64,000 nucleotides of DNA, from NCBI GenBank assembly GCA_035283185.1, contig DATEUJ010000227.1, positions 13,776 through 77,775 of the forward strand, written 5' to 3'. The stretch is from DASSFZ01 sp035283185. GTDB taxonomy: Bacteria; Chloroflexota; Anaerolineae; Fen-1058. A program made the position numbers and the translations under genes. Shown here in pieces: positions 1 through 9,792 of the stretch (position 1 is its first letter; the number at the start of each line of letters is the position of its first letter). The notes under the pieces were generated by a model that was not told where the DNA came from, ran no database searches, and was given only the letters and a program-made list of their open reading frames with translations.

Positions 1-3000
1 CCCGGCCGCGCGCCATTGGTTCGCCGGCGTGATGATGTTGCGCCGCCTCAACTCGGTCAGCGACACGACTGCGCCGAATAGCCAGGTGACGAAAAACATC
101 AGGAGCACGCCAATCGACTGCGCGTTGTCTTTGTACGGCAGCCGCGTCAACGAGTTCCGTAGCACCTCCATCGCGTCGCGCGGCAACTGGGAAGGCTCGG
201 CGATGGGTGGTGTATTGATAAAATCGAAGCCGAGCGTGCTCAAGACCATCGCGCCGATCAGCGCCATCGCGATCGTCGAGCCGACCCAGGGTGGCGCGGC
301 TCGTGTGGGCGAGGAGCGCTGCTCAGGCCGAGGCGCAGGCGGGGCGGCCTTGCGCTTCTTGCCGCGCGGCGCGGCAGGGGTTAGCGGCTTGCCCGCTGTC
401 GCAGGCGCCGGCCGGGCTGCCGGGATCGGTGCTGCTTCGGCTTCGTCGGCGGGCACCCAGTTCAGCCCGGCGACGACCAACATCGCCGCGTACGTCCAGA
501 AGTACGTCCGCGTCGCGACGATGGCGATGCCTGCCAGGCTGATCTCCAGATAATGCGCCAGCATCCCACCAAACAGCGCGATGATCAGGAAGATGTGACC
601 GCTGACGGTGATGGGCTGTCCAGCAGTATCCCTCTCGCCCGATGTCCACCGCTTGATAAAGTAGATTGCGAAATAAGCGCCAATAGCACCGACTCGCACT
701 ACAGCTAATATTGCCAACGCGAGCTCCAGCGAAGTCAATCTTGGGCCCAAGATCGCCAGCTCAGCGAGAGCGGTGAGCACAGCGCCTGCAAGCAAGTATA
801 TCGGCTTAGAGATTCGGGAACCGAAAGCCCACATGGCTATAAAGTATATGGCAATGATAACGAAGTCTATCGCCAGTAATAATACTTCCGATACGCCGGT
901 AGGGGAGGCGGATACTGCTAGCAGTGCGGTCAGCACGGCGGCAGAGACCAAAGCAAACGCCATAAAGAGGTAAGCATACCTGGAGGTCTGAGAAGCGAAT
1001 GCCCAGCGTCCAATAAAGTAGAGTAAACCGAGGCCGATAATGCCAGCGCCCGTCGCTAGCAGTATCGCCGCTGGGCCAATCGGTGATGTGAGCGTTGCGC
1101 TGAAGAGCGTCGCGTCGAGAATGGCAATCAAGATAGCGGCGACAAAGGCATACACACCGGTGGAGATGCGGAAGTGAAATAGTGCGAAGGTGATAACGTA
1201 CAGCACGATACCGGCCGTCACGCCACCCGGCCAGCCGGTGCCCATGAAGCTCTCATCTTTGACGACACGCAACGCACCGGCTCCGAGTGCGCCGCCAATG
1301 ATCATCATCGCGATCAGCGTGATAATGGCTTTGCGATTTGGCACCCAGCCGATGAACTTGAGCGCGAAGAAGAACACGCTGAGGAACAGGAACTGCTCAG
1401 CAAGGAAACCGATCGCGCCGGTGATGACCAGCGAATCCCACGTCTCGTTGTGCGATCGGTCGGGTGAGGCATTACGCGCCTCGTAGTGCGCCAGTTCGGG
1501 TGGGTAGAAGCGATTATAGGCGACGTACATCGACTCGGGGCCATAGCCGATCAGTGTGCGGACGCCGTTAAACGGATCGGTTGCGCCATCGGGGAAGGTG
1601 ATTGGCTCGTGCGCTCGCACCAGATTGACCGCGCCTTCCCAGATCAGCGTGCGCACACGGCCGGTGCCGCCTTCCGATTCGAACAGCGTGCCGAGCGAGC
1701 CAAACGCGCCGCTGTCGCGCTGCTCGACCACCTGGGGTTGATCAGAGAAGTTGACCAGGAACAGGGAAAACGCCCCGATGACTGAGAAGAAGATCCATGA
1801 TAGCCACAGCCAGCGCGCCGCCGTGCGCTGCACGCCCGCGAACACGAGCAATGGCACCAAGCCGCCGATGAGCGCGGCTACGGTAGCCAATTCTACCTGA
1901 AGCTGGCCAGGGAAAGCCCCCGCCGCCAAGGCGAGTGCCAACAGCCCGGCCCCGCCAGCGACGATGAGGCTGTAAATGCTCATTTCCAGCGCCTTTAGCA
2001 CGTCGACCCAGGACATGTCTTTCGTACGGCGAGAGATCGCTTCGTCTTTACGCGTCGTGGTAGCCAGAAGCGCAACGCCGAACAGGCCTAGACTCAGTAA
2101 GGCGAATGTGACTGAGACAGATGCGCCGGCTCCGGCAACAATAAACAATACAGCCACTATCCCGCCAACCATGCTCGCCGCCAGGAGCCGGTCGATGAAT
2201 AGTTCTACCGCCACGTAAGTTTCGGTCGCGGCAAGCACGTTGCCTTCTGCCTGTCGGCGTAGCCTGTTCAGGATCACGAGCAGGATAAGACCGAACACGC
2301 CGATGCTCACGCTCGCGAAGGCGAGTAGCAGTTCAAGCGGGAGTGATAGAGCAGCAAATAGAGTGATGATGAGCAGGCTAAGACCGCTATTCACAAGGTA
2401 CCGATATGCGAAGTATTCCAGGCCTGCGATAACACCGCTCCCAATAAGCCGGCCAAGCTCTGCGCGACCCATGCTGAGAATCAGGATCAGCAGACCAGAC
2501 AGACCGCTCGTCAACGCGGTAACACCAAGCCTGACAAGGTCCGCTGTGCCAGACATTGCGCTGAGGGTGACCAGGGTGATAGCAACGACTATCAGAATCC
2601 GTATCACGATGAGGCCGTGTGTACTCAGTACTTTCGTGAGCATCGCGCGGACCGTTGGTCTCGGTACGATGGTGGCATCCTCATTCGCGTGTGTTGCCTC
2701 ACTACCGTGCAGAGCGACGCGCAGCAGCAGCAACCCAACCAATCCGAGAATGAACATGCCCGGCAGCCAGCCCAGCAGCGGGCCGCGGCTGCCCGCGAAG
2801 GCGAACGCCAGCAACTGCACCGCGCCGACGAAGATGTAGGCCGAGGCGCGCAGGATGTCGGACAGGCGCGACTCCTCTTCGGTGAGGATGACGCGGAAGG
2901 CTTCGATCGTGCGGCCCAGCGTCAGGAAGAACGCCATGATGAGATACGCCGCGATAAAGATGGCGTTGCCCATGTTGGCCGCGATGCGCTGCGTGACGTC

Positions 3001-3555
3001 GCCGCCCCACGGCAGCGGATCGCGATCGACGCGCTGCAGGATGCCGTAAAACGCAATCGGCAGACTGGTGACTACGATCGCCGTCACCAGGCGATCAAGC
3101 TGGCGGCGCTGGCGCATGTTCATCAGGATCATCAGGAATACGACGATGTAGGAGAACGTCGTGTACGTGCCCTGCAGGCGCTGGTACGATCCGAGCAGGC
3201 TGGTGCGCGGCGTGATCGAGAAGGCCGTGGCGATGAGGTATACCACGACCAGCGCAAGCGTGGGCAGCACCAGCGGCGTGCGCCAGGTGACGCTGTGGAG
3301 CAGCCAGCCTTTGCCGCCGCCGCTCTCTGGCGCGCCAGCCTTGTTCCTGGCGCGGCCTGTGAATTCCTCGATAGTGCGGACGATCCAGGCGGCGATCATG
3401 ATCAGCGCGACCGATCGCAGCAGCGTGATCTTGTCCGGCTCGAATACGCGGCTGGAGTAAATGTTGAAAAAGAGCGGCGCGAGCACGACGGCCGCCAGCC
3501 AGCCCGCCTCGATGATCTTGTCGCAAAACACGCTCAACCGGCTAGAGTTTGTCAT
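1..3555 (-). CDS. Very large O-antigen-ligase-like (Wzy_C) polytopic membrane protein, 3' end outside the window
   Basis: The frame is open from the ATG at 3555 to the left edge, giving at least 1185 residues with no stop. The protein is almost entirely hydrophobic segments. Near residue 702 it has the Wzy_C-type periplasmic loop: GTGRVRTLIWEG, then a glycine-rich stretch and RSHNETWD, whose His is typical of O-antigen ligases and polymerases. That family joins or polymerises lipid-linked glycans at the outer face of the membrane. A Pro/Ala/Lys-rich linker lies near residues 1045-1088, with more hydrophobic segments after it. Usual family members are 400-800 residues, so this one is unusually long. 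The start overlaps the epimerase stop by 14 nt, indicating translational coupling. The family is fairly sure; the exact reaction is not. Confidence 0.8.
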   Translation of the reverse strand, partial: MTNSSRLSVFCDKIIEAGWLAAVVLAPLFFNIYSSRVFEPDKITLLRSVALIMIAAWIVRTIEEFTGRARNKAGAPESGGGKGWLLHSVTWRTPLVLPTLALVVVYLIATAFSITPRTSLLGSYQRLQGTYTTFSYIVVFLMILMNMRQRRQLDRLVTAIVVTSLPIAFYGILQRVDRDPLPWGGDVTQRIAANMGNAIFIAAYLIMAFFLTLGRTIEAFRVILTEEESRLSDILRASAYIFVGAVQLLAFAFAGSRGPLLGWLPGMFILGLVGLLLLRVALHGSEATHANEDATIVPRPTVRAMLTKVLSTHGLIVIRILIVVAITLVTLSAMSGTADLVRLGVTALTSGLSGLLILILSMGRAELGRLIGSGVIAGLEYFAYRYLVNSGLSLLIITLFAALSLPLELLLAFASVSIGVFGLILLVILNRLRRQAEGNVLAATETYVAVELFIDRLLAASMVGGIVAVLFIVAGAGASVSVTFALLSLGLFGVALLATTTRKDEAISRRTKDMSWVDVLKALEMSIYSLIVAGGAGLLALALAAGAFPGQLQVELATVAALIGGLVPLLVFAGVQRTAARWLWLSWIFFSVIGAFSLFLVNFSDQPQVVEQRDSGAFGSLGTLFESEGGTGRVRTLIWEGAVNLVRAHEPITFPDGATDPFNGVRTLIGYGPESMYVAYNRFYPPELAHYEARNASPDRSHNETWDSLVITGAIGFLAEQFLFLSVFFFALKFIGWVPNRKAIITLIAMMIIGGALGAGALRVVKDESFMGTGWPGGVTAGIVLYVITFALFHFRISTGVYAFVAAILIAILDATLFSATLTSPIGPAAILLATGAGIIGLGLLYFIGRWAFASQTSRYAYLFMAFALVSAAVLTALLAVSASPTGVSEVLLLAIDFVIIAIYFIAMWAFGSRISKPIYLLAGAVLTALAELAILGPRLTSLELALAILAVVRVGAIGAYFAIYFIKRWTSGERDTAGQPITVSGHIFLIIALFGGMLAHYLEISLAGIAIVATRTYFWTYAAMLVVAGLNWVPADEAEAAPIPAARPAPATAGKPLTPAAPRGKKRKAAPPAPRPEQRSSPTRAAPPWVGSTIAMALIGAMVLSTLGFDFINTPPIAEPSQLPRDAMEVLRNSLTRLPYKDNAQSIGVLLMFFVTWLFGAVVSLTELRRRNIITPANQWRAAG

Positions 3556-4507
3556 GATGTTCCCGGAACCAATCGATCGTCGCACGCAGCCCGTCTTCCA
3601 GGGAGACGGCGGCGCGAAAGCGCAGGACGTCGGCTGCCCGGCTCACGTCCGGCACGCGACGCGGCACGTCGCTGAAGTTGTGTCCGTATATGGTCTCGTA
3701 CGGCACGCGCACGATCCCTGACGAGGAGCCTGCCGCGTCACGGATGCGCTCGGCGAGGTCACGAATGCTGATCTCGGCAGGCTGCGCCAGGTTGAACACG
3801 CCGCCGACGGCCGCGTCCATCGTCGCCGCGCGCCACGTGCCTTCGACCATGTCGGTGACGTAGGTGAAGCAGCGCGTCTGCGAGCCGTCGCCGTGTACCG
3901 TGATCGGATCGCCGCGCAGCGCCTGCGCGATCATGATGGCGACGACGCTGGCGTAGCCGGTCAGATTGGCGCGCGGCCCGTAGGCGTTAGAATAGCGCAC
4001 GATCGAGACCGGCAGCTCGCGCTGCGCGTGATAAGCCTGCGCCAGATACTCGTCGACGATCTTGGCTACGGCGTAGGACCAGCGCGGCACCCGGGTCGGG
4101 CCGAGCAGGCTGGCGTCGTCCTCGCGAAGCGGCTGCCGGTCGCTCCGGCCATACACCTCGGACGACGAGGCCAGGCACACGCGCACGCCGAGTTCGGCAG
4201 CCGCCTCGAGTACCACTTCCGTGCCGCGCACGTTGGATCGCAGCGCGCCGAGCACGTCCTTCAAGACCACGGGCACGCCGACGACGGCGGCCAGATGGCA
4301 TACCAGGTCACAGCCCTGCGTGACCTCGCGCACGAGCCGCTCGTCGCAGATGTCACCCTCGACGAAATCGACCTCCAAGTCGGCAAGGTTCTCGCGTCGT
4401 CCCGTGCTGAGATTATCCAGCACCCGCACCTGCCACCCGTCGCGCAGCGCGCGCTCGGCCAGGTGCGAGCCGATGAAGCCTGCGCCGCCCGTGATCAACA
4501 CGCGCAT
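3542..4507 (-). CDS. NAD-dependent epimerase/dehydratase (extended SDR), sugar-nucleotide type
   Basis: The 321-residue protein has the Rossmann dinucleotide motif TGGAGFIGSHL near residues 6-16, the SSSEVYG segment (113-119) and the catalytic Tyr145-x3-Lys149 in WSYAVAKI. These define the UDP-glucose 4-epimerase/dehydratase family, which modifies NDP-sugars in the cytoplasm. The substrate cannot be read from sequence. It sits inside the polysaccharide locus, so it probably supplies a sugar donor. A TATAAT lies 7 nt before the ATG, so it may also be transcribed separately as a leaderless message. Confidence 0.9.
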   Translation of the reverse strand: MRVLITGGAGFIGSHLAERALRDGWQVRVLDNLSTGRRENLADLEVDFVEGDICDERLVREVTQGCDLVCHLAAVVGVPVVLKDVLGALRSNVRGTEVVLEAAAELGVRVCLASSSEVYGRSDRQPLREDDASLLGPTRVPRWSYAVAKIVDEYLAQAYHAQRELPVSIVRYSNAYGPRANLTGYASVVAIMIAQALRGDPITVHGDGSQTRCFTYVTDMVEGTWRAATMDAAVGGVFNLAQPAEISIRDLAERIRDAAGSSSGIVRVPYETIYGHNFSDVPRRVPDVSRAADVLRFRAAVSLEDGLRATIDWFREHHDKL

Positions 4508-4514
4508 GAGCGCA

Positions 4515-4520
4515 ATTATA
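4515..4520 (-). promoter_or_regulatory. -10 hexamer TATAAT for leaderless epimerase transcript
   Basis: A perfect TATAAT ends 7 nt before the epimerase ATG at 4507. Transcription would start at about the A of ATG. No good -35 is seen. Confidence 0.5.
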
Positions 4521-4586
4521 CATTACGCCGCCAAAACGACATTCCCATACGGTGAGAGCCAATCGGCGAATCAGCGAGCCAGCGAA

Positions 4587-5711
4587 TCAACGAATCAGCG
4601 ACTGGTAGACAGTCATGACGCGGTCGATCATCACACGCTCGTCGAACTCGGCGCGGGCGCGCGCAGCAGCGGCCTGTCCCATCCGCCTGCGGCGCTGCTC
4701 CTCGCCGAGGAGTGACGTGATCGCCTGCGCCAGCGCCGCCGGATCGCGCGGTGGGACGACGAGGCCGGTCACGCCGTCTTGGACGACCCACGATGTGCCT
4801 GAGCCGACCTCGGTCGTGACGCACGGCAGTCCGGCGGCCATCGCCTCGACGAGCGCGACGCCGAACGCCTCGGCGCGCGCGTTCGCAGCCAAGACGTAAA
4901 GGTCGGCGGCGTGATAGTAGAGGGGCAGGTCGGCATCGGACACGTCGCCGGCGAAGATCGCGCGATCCGCCACGTCGAGCGACGCCGCCAGCGCGCGCCA
5001 TTCGGTTTCCATCGGCCCCGATCCGACGATCACACAACGGGCGTTCGGCAGGGCCGGCAGCGCTCGAAGCAGCGTGTCGACGCCTTTGTAATATCGGAGC
5101 CGGCCGACGCTCAACAAGACGGGGCCGGCTTGATGATGTGTCAACCGGTCGCGCAGCGCAGCGACACGCACTGCATCGACAGATGCGAACCGCTCAATGT
5201 CGGCGCCCGGCGGGACGACGGTGCATTTGTCTCGGACCCGGCTGAGGAACGGCGACGTATCGACGTAGTTCGGGCTGGTGGCGATGATGCGGTCAGCTTT
5301 GCGCAGGACACACCACAGCAGTGGGCGGTAGAGACGCAGCAAGTTTCTCTGGCGGACGATGTCGCTGTGGTAGGTAATGACCGTCTTGGCGCGCGATCCA
5401 CTGAAGAGGTGCGCGGTCTCGCCGAACGGGTAGGGGAAATGCAGATGGGCAATATCGGCGCGGCGGCCCAACTTGCGCGCCCAGGCGAACATCGCCGGGC
5501 TGACCGGCGCGGAGGACACGTTGATCCAGCGCCCTGTCTTCACCAGTTTCACGCCGTTCGACGTCTCGATGCGCGTGCGTCGGTCCAGGCTGGTGACCAG
5601 CACAGTCACGTCGTGGCCGCGTGAGGCGCTCGCTTCGGCGAGCACGCGAATGTGGTTTTCAATTCCCCCCAGCACGGGGAAGTAGTCTTTGTAGATGTGC
5701 AGGATGTTCAT
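4587..5711 (-). CDS. GT4-family glycosyltransferase
   Basis: This retaining GT-B glycosyltransferase starts MNILHIYKDYFPVLGGIENH, the typical GT4 N-terminus with the glycine loop. It has SVGRLRYYKGVDTLL at the start of the nucleotide-sugar domain and the E-x7-E signature EAFGVALVEAMAAGLP near the C-terminus. I chose the ATG at 5711 rather than an in-frame GTG at 5732, because the seven extra codons lie in a repeated intergenic phrase. It should transfer a sugar from an NDP-sugar to the growing lipid-linked glycan in the cytoplasm. It lies 37 nt after the preceding gene. Confidence 0.88.
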   Translation of the reverse strand: MNILHIYKDYFPVLGGIENHIRVLAEASASRGHDVTVLVTSLDRRTRIETSNGVKLVKTGRWINVSSAPVSPAMFAWARKLGRRADIAHLHFPYPFGETAHLFSGSRAKTVITYHSDIVRQRNLLRLYRPLLWCVLRKADRIIATSPNYVDTSPFLSRVRDKCTVVPPGADIERFASVDAVRVAALRDRLTHHQAGPVLLSVGRLRYYKGVDTLLRALPALPNARCVIVGSGPMETEWRALAASLDVADRAIFAGDVSDADLPLYYHAADLYVLAANARAEAFGVALVEAMAAGLPCVTTEVGSGTSWVVQDGVTGLVVPPRDPAALAQAITSLLGEEQRRRRMGQAAAARARAEFDERVMIDRVMTVYQSLIR

Positions 5712-5748
5712 GTGTTGCGTTCGGAATGACACGGCCGCAAGTGGCTGG

Positions 5749-7293
5749 TCACTCTGGCGCCTGCCTTGGGATCAACTCATAGATTAGCCCGGCCGGCACG
5801 ACGTCGAAGCGAGTCTGGATGTCGGCCAGATCGTAATAACGATTCACGTCTGCGATATAGAGGCTGTCTGTATGGGCACGCTCCAAAATGAAAGGCAACT
5901 GCTGATAGGTGCGTGTGCCGGGCAGCTTATGCAGCTTCACGTCTGGCCGCGCGCCCTCCACGACCTGTAGATAGTTGACGACGGTCCAGATGCTGTAATC
6001 GGCAAAGAGTGTGCTGTTCGGCGGCAATGCGGCGAGGATGCCTTCGGCAAACGACCGGGCGCCCGTCTCGTTGTGCTTCCACGGCGACAGCGCATACGTG
6101 AGATTGTCGCGGCCACCCAGCTCGCGAAAACCGGGCAGGTTCGTCGCGAGTGGGCGCGCGATCGTCGGTGCGACGGCATATACGGTCACGGGCACGGCCA
6201 TGAAAAGCGCGAGGCTCGCCGCCTGCCTCAAACGGGTTCGCGTCAGTCGCGGCCATAGGTGAGCGAATCCGATTGCGATCCACAAGCCGAAGACCATGTA
6301 GGTCATGAGATAGTAATGCAGATTCCAGACGTACTCGCCGCCCGTGCGCGGATCGGTCGCGCCGAGCAGAAAGGAGACGTTTCCCAACGCGATCAGCAGC
6401 AACAGCGCGGCGATGGATCGGTCGGTCTGCCAGGATCGATGCACACCCACAAGCCCTACCGGTAGGCTGAACATGAACTGGTAGACCAGTAGCGTGGCGC
6501 CGGCGGCGAGTCCCAGCACCAGGGCAGCGGGTGAGGTCAACGCAGTGGCGAATCCGCGAAGAAACGCGCCGATCGTCGCGCCCGTGCCCTCGCCTTCGCC
6601 CGCGTTCGCGACAAGTAGCAGGTACGGCAGCAAGGCCGCCAGGTAGATCACGCCCGCGACGGCGGCCTGGCGGCGCGCCTCCACGGCCCGGCGCGCGACG
6701 AGCACAATGAACACCAGGAATCCGGCTGCGGCGGTGAGCATGACGAGATGATTCAGCAGGCTGAGACCGTAAAGGGTCGCGAACAGGTACAGGTCACGGC
6801 CGCGCTTCTCGTGTCCCCAGCGAACGACGAAATACGTGCAGGCGGCGAGCATGAGCGCGTTGAGCGAGTAAGGCTTCGGCATCACAGCGTACGTCCAAAA
6901 CGAGTGAGAGACCATGATCACGCCGGTCGCCAGCAGCGAAGCTCCCGTCTTGTTGGTGATGCGCTGCGCGGCAAGGAAAACGAATGCGAGCGCCGCCGAA
7001 GCGAACACGGCCGAGGTGAGATTGGCGCGAAACGCGACGTCGCCGATCGGCAGCGCGACAAATGGCTGCGCCAGGACGACCCACAGCGGATGGCCGAAGA
7101 CGTTGCTTTCGATCTGGCGGGTGAAGGCCTTCGTCTGAAACGTGGCGAAGTCGCCGCCGCCCCATAACAGGCCGGGCGCGAGCGTCGGCACGTAGACGGC
7201 CAACGCGGCGAGAAACACCACCCCGGCCGCCAAGACCGGCCGCTCCTTCAGGTTGTGCCACATGGCCGACAGCGCTTCTGTCTTCACTCTCAT
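5749..7293 (-). CDS. Polytopic membrane protein, DUF2723/TMEM260-like (GT-C fold)
   Basis: The 514-residue protein has about a dozen hydrophobic helices. The N-terminal VPTLAPGLLWGGGDFATFQT followed by FGHPLWVVLAQPF resembles the DUF2723/TMEM260 family, whose luminal loop carries an acidic residue and a His-Pro. Eukaryotic members are O-mannosyltransferases, so a polyprenyl-phosphate-sugar transferase role is inferred. The start is the ATG overlapping the upstream stop as TGATG, one shared base. An earlier in-frame start would extend 20 residues into the neighbouring gene and is not favoured. Confidence 0.75.
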   Translation of the reverse strand: MRVKTEALSAMWHNLKERPVLAAGVVFLAALAVYVPTLAPGLLWGGGDFATFQTKAFTRQIESNVFGHPLWVVLAQPFVALPIGDVAFRANLTSAVFASAALAFVFLAAQRITNKTGASLLATGVIMVSHSFWTYAVMPKPYSLNALMLAACTYFVVRWGHEKRGRDLYLFATLYGLSLLNHLVMLTAAAGFLVFIVLVARRAVEARRQAAVAGVIYLAALLPYLLLVANAGEGEGTGATIGAFLRGFATALTSPAALVLGLAAGATLLVYQFMFSLPVGLVGVHRSWQTDRSIAALLLLIALGNVSFLLGATDPRTGGEYVWNLHYYLMTYMVFGLWIAIGFAHLWPRLTRTRLRQAASLALFMAVPVTVYAVAPTIARPLATNLPGFRELGGRDNLTYALSPWKHNETGARSFAEGILAALPPNSTLFADYSIWTVVNYLQVVEGARPDVKLHKLPGTRTYQQLPFILERAHTDSLYIADVNRYYDLADIQTRFDVVPAGLIYELIPRQAPE

Positions 7294-8432
7294 CACGTCA
7301 CTTGCGCAGCGGCCCGATATACGTCGATTGTCTGCCGTGCGACGCGTTCCCAAGTGAACAGCCGGGCACGCTCGAGGCCGCGCATGCGTAACTCCGCTTG
7401 CAGCTCCGGGTCGGTCATCGCCTGCAGCACGGTCGATGCCATCTGGTCTACATCATACGGATTGAAGAAGAGGCCGGCGTCGCCGGTCACCTCCGGCAAG
7501 CTGGACGTGTCGCTGCAGACGACCGGTGTGCCGCACGCCATCGCCTCCAGAACCGGCAGATTGAACCCTTCGTAGAGCGAGGGCATCACGAACAGATCGG
7601 CAGCGGCGTACAGAGCGGGCAAATCGGCATCGGGTATCGAGCCGAGAAAGCGCACACGATCGCCCAGACCCAAATGCACGGTACGCCCGCGGCTTTCGGG
7701 ATAGCGATCGTCCCACGCGCCTGCGACGACGCAAGCGAGATCCAGGCGAGGTGATTCGGCGACAATCCGTGCATAAGCCTCGAGGAGGCGGGGCAGATTC
7801 TTGGGCGGCTTGTTGACGCCGACGTACAGGATGAAGCGTTCTGGTAGCCTGTAGGCCTGCCGGACGCGCCGTATCTCAGATTCCGGCTGAGGTCGGAAGC
7901 GCTCGTCCGCGGCGAGCGGCGTGACCGTGATGCGGCCTGGATCGACGCGAAAGCGCCGCATGAGATCGCGCCGCGTCGATTCGGAAATCGCGATGACGTG
8001 CCGGGCGGCGCGCAGCGCCAACCGGTGCGCCAGCGAGAAGGCCAGCCTCTGATGGGCGGGCCAAAATTGAGGCAGCGCCAGCGGGATAACGTCGTAGATC
8101 GTCACAATCGCTGGGCATGACAGGCGCCGATACGGCATGACGTAATACGGCGCGTGCCACACGTCGGGCCTGAGTCGCAGGGCGAGCGCAGGCAGTCGCG
8201 TCTGCTCGGCGACGGAGAAAGGCGCGATCTCGGTCGGGTACAGCGTGACGCCGTCTGCCGGCAGCGCATCGAACGGAAGGTGCGTATTGGGCAGCGACGG
8301 ATTGTGTAGCAGCGTGAGATCGACCTCGCCGGCGCTGGCCAGCGCGATCGCCAACCGGTGCGCGTAGCGCCCGATGCCGGGAAAGTGATCGTTGATCGTG
8401 CGTCCGTCGAGGACAACGCGCAGGCGGGTCAT
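7293..8432 (-). CDS. GT4-family glycosyltransferase
   Basis: The 379-residue GT-B enzyme begins MTRLRVVLDGRTINDHFPGI with GIGRYA, then YVGVNKPPKNLPRLLEAY and the donor-binding signature SLYEGFNLPVLEAMACGTP near the C-terminus. It resembles mannosyltransferases of the WbaZ/MtfB type. The ATG overlaps the upstream TGA by four bases (ATGA), so the genes are translationally coupled. A longer reading of this frame up to 9512 runs through the neighbouring membrane protein and is not a real N-terminus. Confidence 0.9.
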   Translation of the reverse strand: MTRLRVVLDGRTINDHFPGIGRYAHRLAIALASAGEVDLTLLHNPSLPNTHLPFDALPADGVTLYPTEIAPFSVAEQTRLPALALRLRPDVWHAPYYVMPYRRLSCPAIVTIYDVIPLALPQFWPAHQRLAFSLAHRLALRAARHVIAISESTRRDLMRRFRVDPGRITVTPLAADERFRPQPESEIRRVRQAYRLPERFILYVGVNKPPKNLPRLLEAYARIVAESPRLDLACVVAGAWDDRYPESRGRTVHLGLGDRVRFLGSIPDADLPALYAAADLFVMPSLYEGFNLPVLEAMACGTPVVCSDTSSLPEVTGDAGLFFNPYDVDQMASTVLQAMTDPELQAELRMRGLERARLFTWERVARQTIDVYRAAAQVT

Positions 8433-9766
8433 TGCCGAGTGAGCAGCGCCGTCAGGATGCGGCCGAACTGTGTGGGCAGCACGGTGAACTGGCCTGCGAT
8501 CAAATCGCCGATTGGAAACGCGCCCGTGCGCGGCACCGTGCCGACCGAATACTGCACGATCAGGAGGAAGTTCCACGCGACGAAGCTGGCGCCGATGGCG
8601 GCGATGCGGCGCGCGCTCCACCCCCGGCGGCGCAGCCAGTCGACGAACGCCGTCAGCCCGACCACGTACGTCGGCGTGTTTTGCAGCAGCAGCCGCGCGC
8701 CGAAGGCCAGCGCGCCATTGTACACCGACCACGCGCTGACCAGCAGCGCCTGCGCCGCGAAGTGGACGATCAGAAAGGCGGCCAGCCGGCGATGCTGTGC
8801 GTACAGCGGAGCCAATCCTGCCAAGGCGAACAGCAGAACGGGCGACCACACGAACAGCCCTCGATCGGTAGAGAATAGCACCGGCAGAATCTGAAATGTG
8901 CCGGTGAAGTGGCCGGCGCCCTGCGTGTAGGCGTATGGGTTGAGCTCGATCCACGAACCGTACACGACGCGCCACACGATCATCTGCAGTGCGAAGCCGA
9001 TCAGCGCGCCCAGCCCGGAAGCGGCGGCCGATTGCAGCCAGGCTCGACCTTCGCCGGATCGAAATGCGGCAGGCGCCTGCGCCAGCAGCCAGACGCCGGG
9101 CACGAGGCCGATCAACACGTTTTGGGTTCGCACCAGCGCGGCCAACCCAATCGACGCGCCCATCAAGAGCCAGTTGCGCGGTCTCGCGTCGCGGGACACG
9201 GCGAACCACGCCGCGAACGTCAGCGCGTTGGCGAAGGCGTCGGCCGCGTGCGCCATCGCCGGATGGCTGTACATGTAGAACACCAGCGGCGACGCCAGCC
9301 ATGCCACGAGCGCGCCGATCGTGGCCGTCGGCTCGCCGTACAGACGCCGCGTCAGCCCGTGCAGGATGAGCACGGCGGTGAAACCGAGGAGTGCCGATCC
9401 GAGGCCGATGGCCCAGACGTATGCGTCGCCGTAGCCGTCGGGTGAAGGCGACTGCGTGATGGCCGAACGCGCCGATTCGACCGCGTGCGCCGCCAGGTAG
9501 AACGGCGACCACAGCAGCGGCGCGCCGATGGCGTACGGGTTATGATTGTAGCCGGTGACCGTCGCGCCGGCGATCCTTTCGTTGCCGTAGCGCAGATACT
9601 CGTCCGTCGTGTCGAGATTGCCGTCGATGACGGCCGAGCGCAGCCACGAAAAGTAGCCCACCGGATCGAAACCATACACGCGCGGGCGAAAGAGCAGCGG
9701 AAAGAGTACGATGAAGACGATGATAAGCAGTCGTCGTTCACGAATGAAAGCGCGCATGATAACCAC
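8429..9766 (-). CDS. Polytopic membrane glycosyltransferase (GT-C/GT39-like)
   Basis: The 445-residue protein has about 11 hydrophobic helices. After the first helix a loop begins VYGFDPVGYFSWLRSAVIDG, with an acidic residue where GT-C enzymes hold their catalytic Asp. Such proteins take sugars from polyprenyl-phosphate donors at the outer face of the membrane. The start is a GTG at 9766, and an ATG three codons later (9757) is equally possible. It overlaps the next GT4 gene by 4 nt. The family is inferred from fold and context, and the acceptor is unknown. Confidence 0.72.
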   Translation of the reverse strand: MVIMRAFIRERRLLIIVFIVLFPLLFRPRVYGFDPVGYFSWLRSAVIDGNLDTTDEYLRYGNERIAGATVTGYNHNPYAIGAPLLWSPFYLAAHAVESARSAITQSPSPDGYGDAYVWAIGLGSALLGFTAVLILHGLTRRLYGEPTATIGALVAWLASPLVFYMYSHPAMAHAADAFANALTFAAWFAVSRDARPRNWLLMGASIGLAALVRTQNVLIGLVPGVWLLAQAPAAFRSGEGRAWLQSAAASGLGALIGFALQMIVWRVVYGSWIELNPYAYTQGAGHFTGTFQILPVLFSTDRGLFVWSPVLLFALAGLAPLYAQHRRLAAFLIVHFAAQALLVSAWSVYNGALAFGARLLLQNTPTYVVGLTAFVDWLRRRGWSARRIAAIGASFVAWNFLLIVQYSVGTVPRTGAFPIGDLIAGQFTVLPTQFGRILTALLTRQ

Positions 9767-9792
9767 ATTGTCAAGCCACGATCACCAAACGA

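Noticed and set aside
2617..3675. Plus-strand open frame (352 codons) over the ligase-like gene
   Set aside because: Gln/Arg/Asp-rich shadow of the open membrane-protein frame on the minus strand.
7293..9512. A single 739-residue glycosyltransferase
   Set aside because: The first 360 codons overlap the membrane GT-C gene in another frame and have no domain; the ATG at 8432 with a 4-nt overlap is the natural start.
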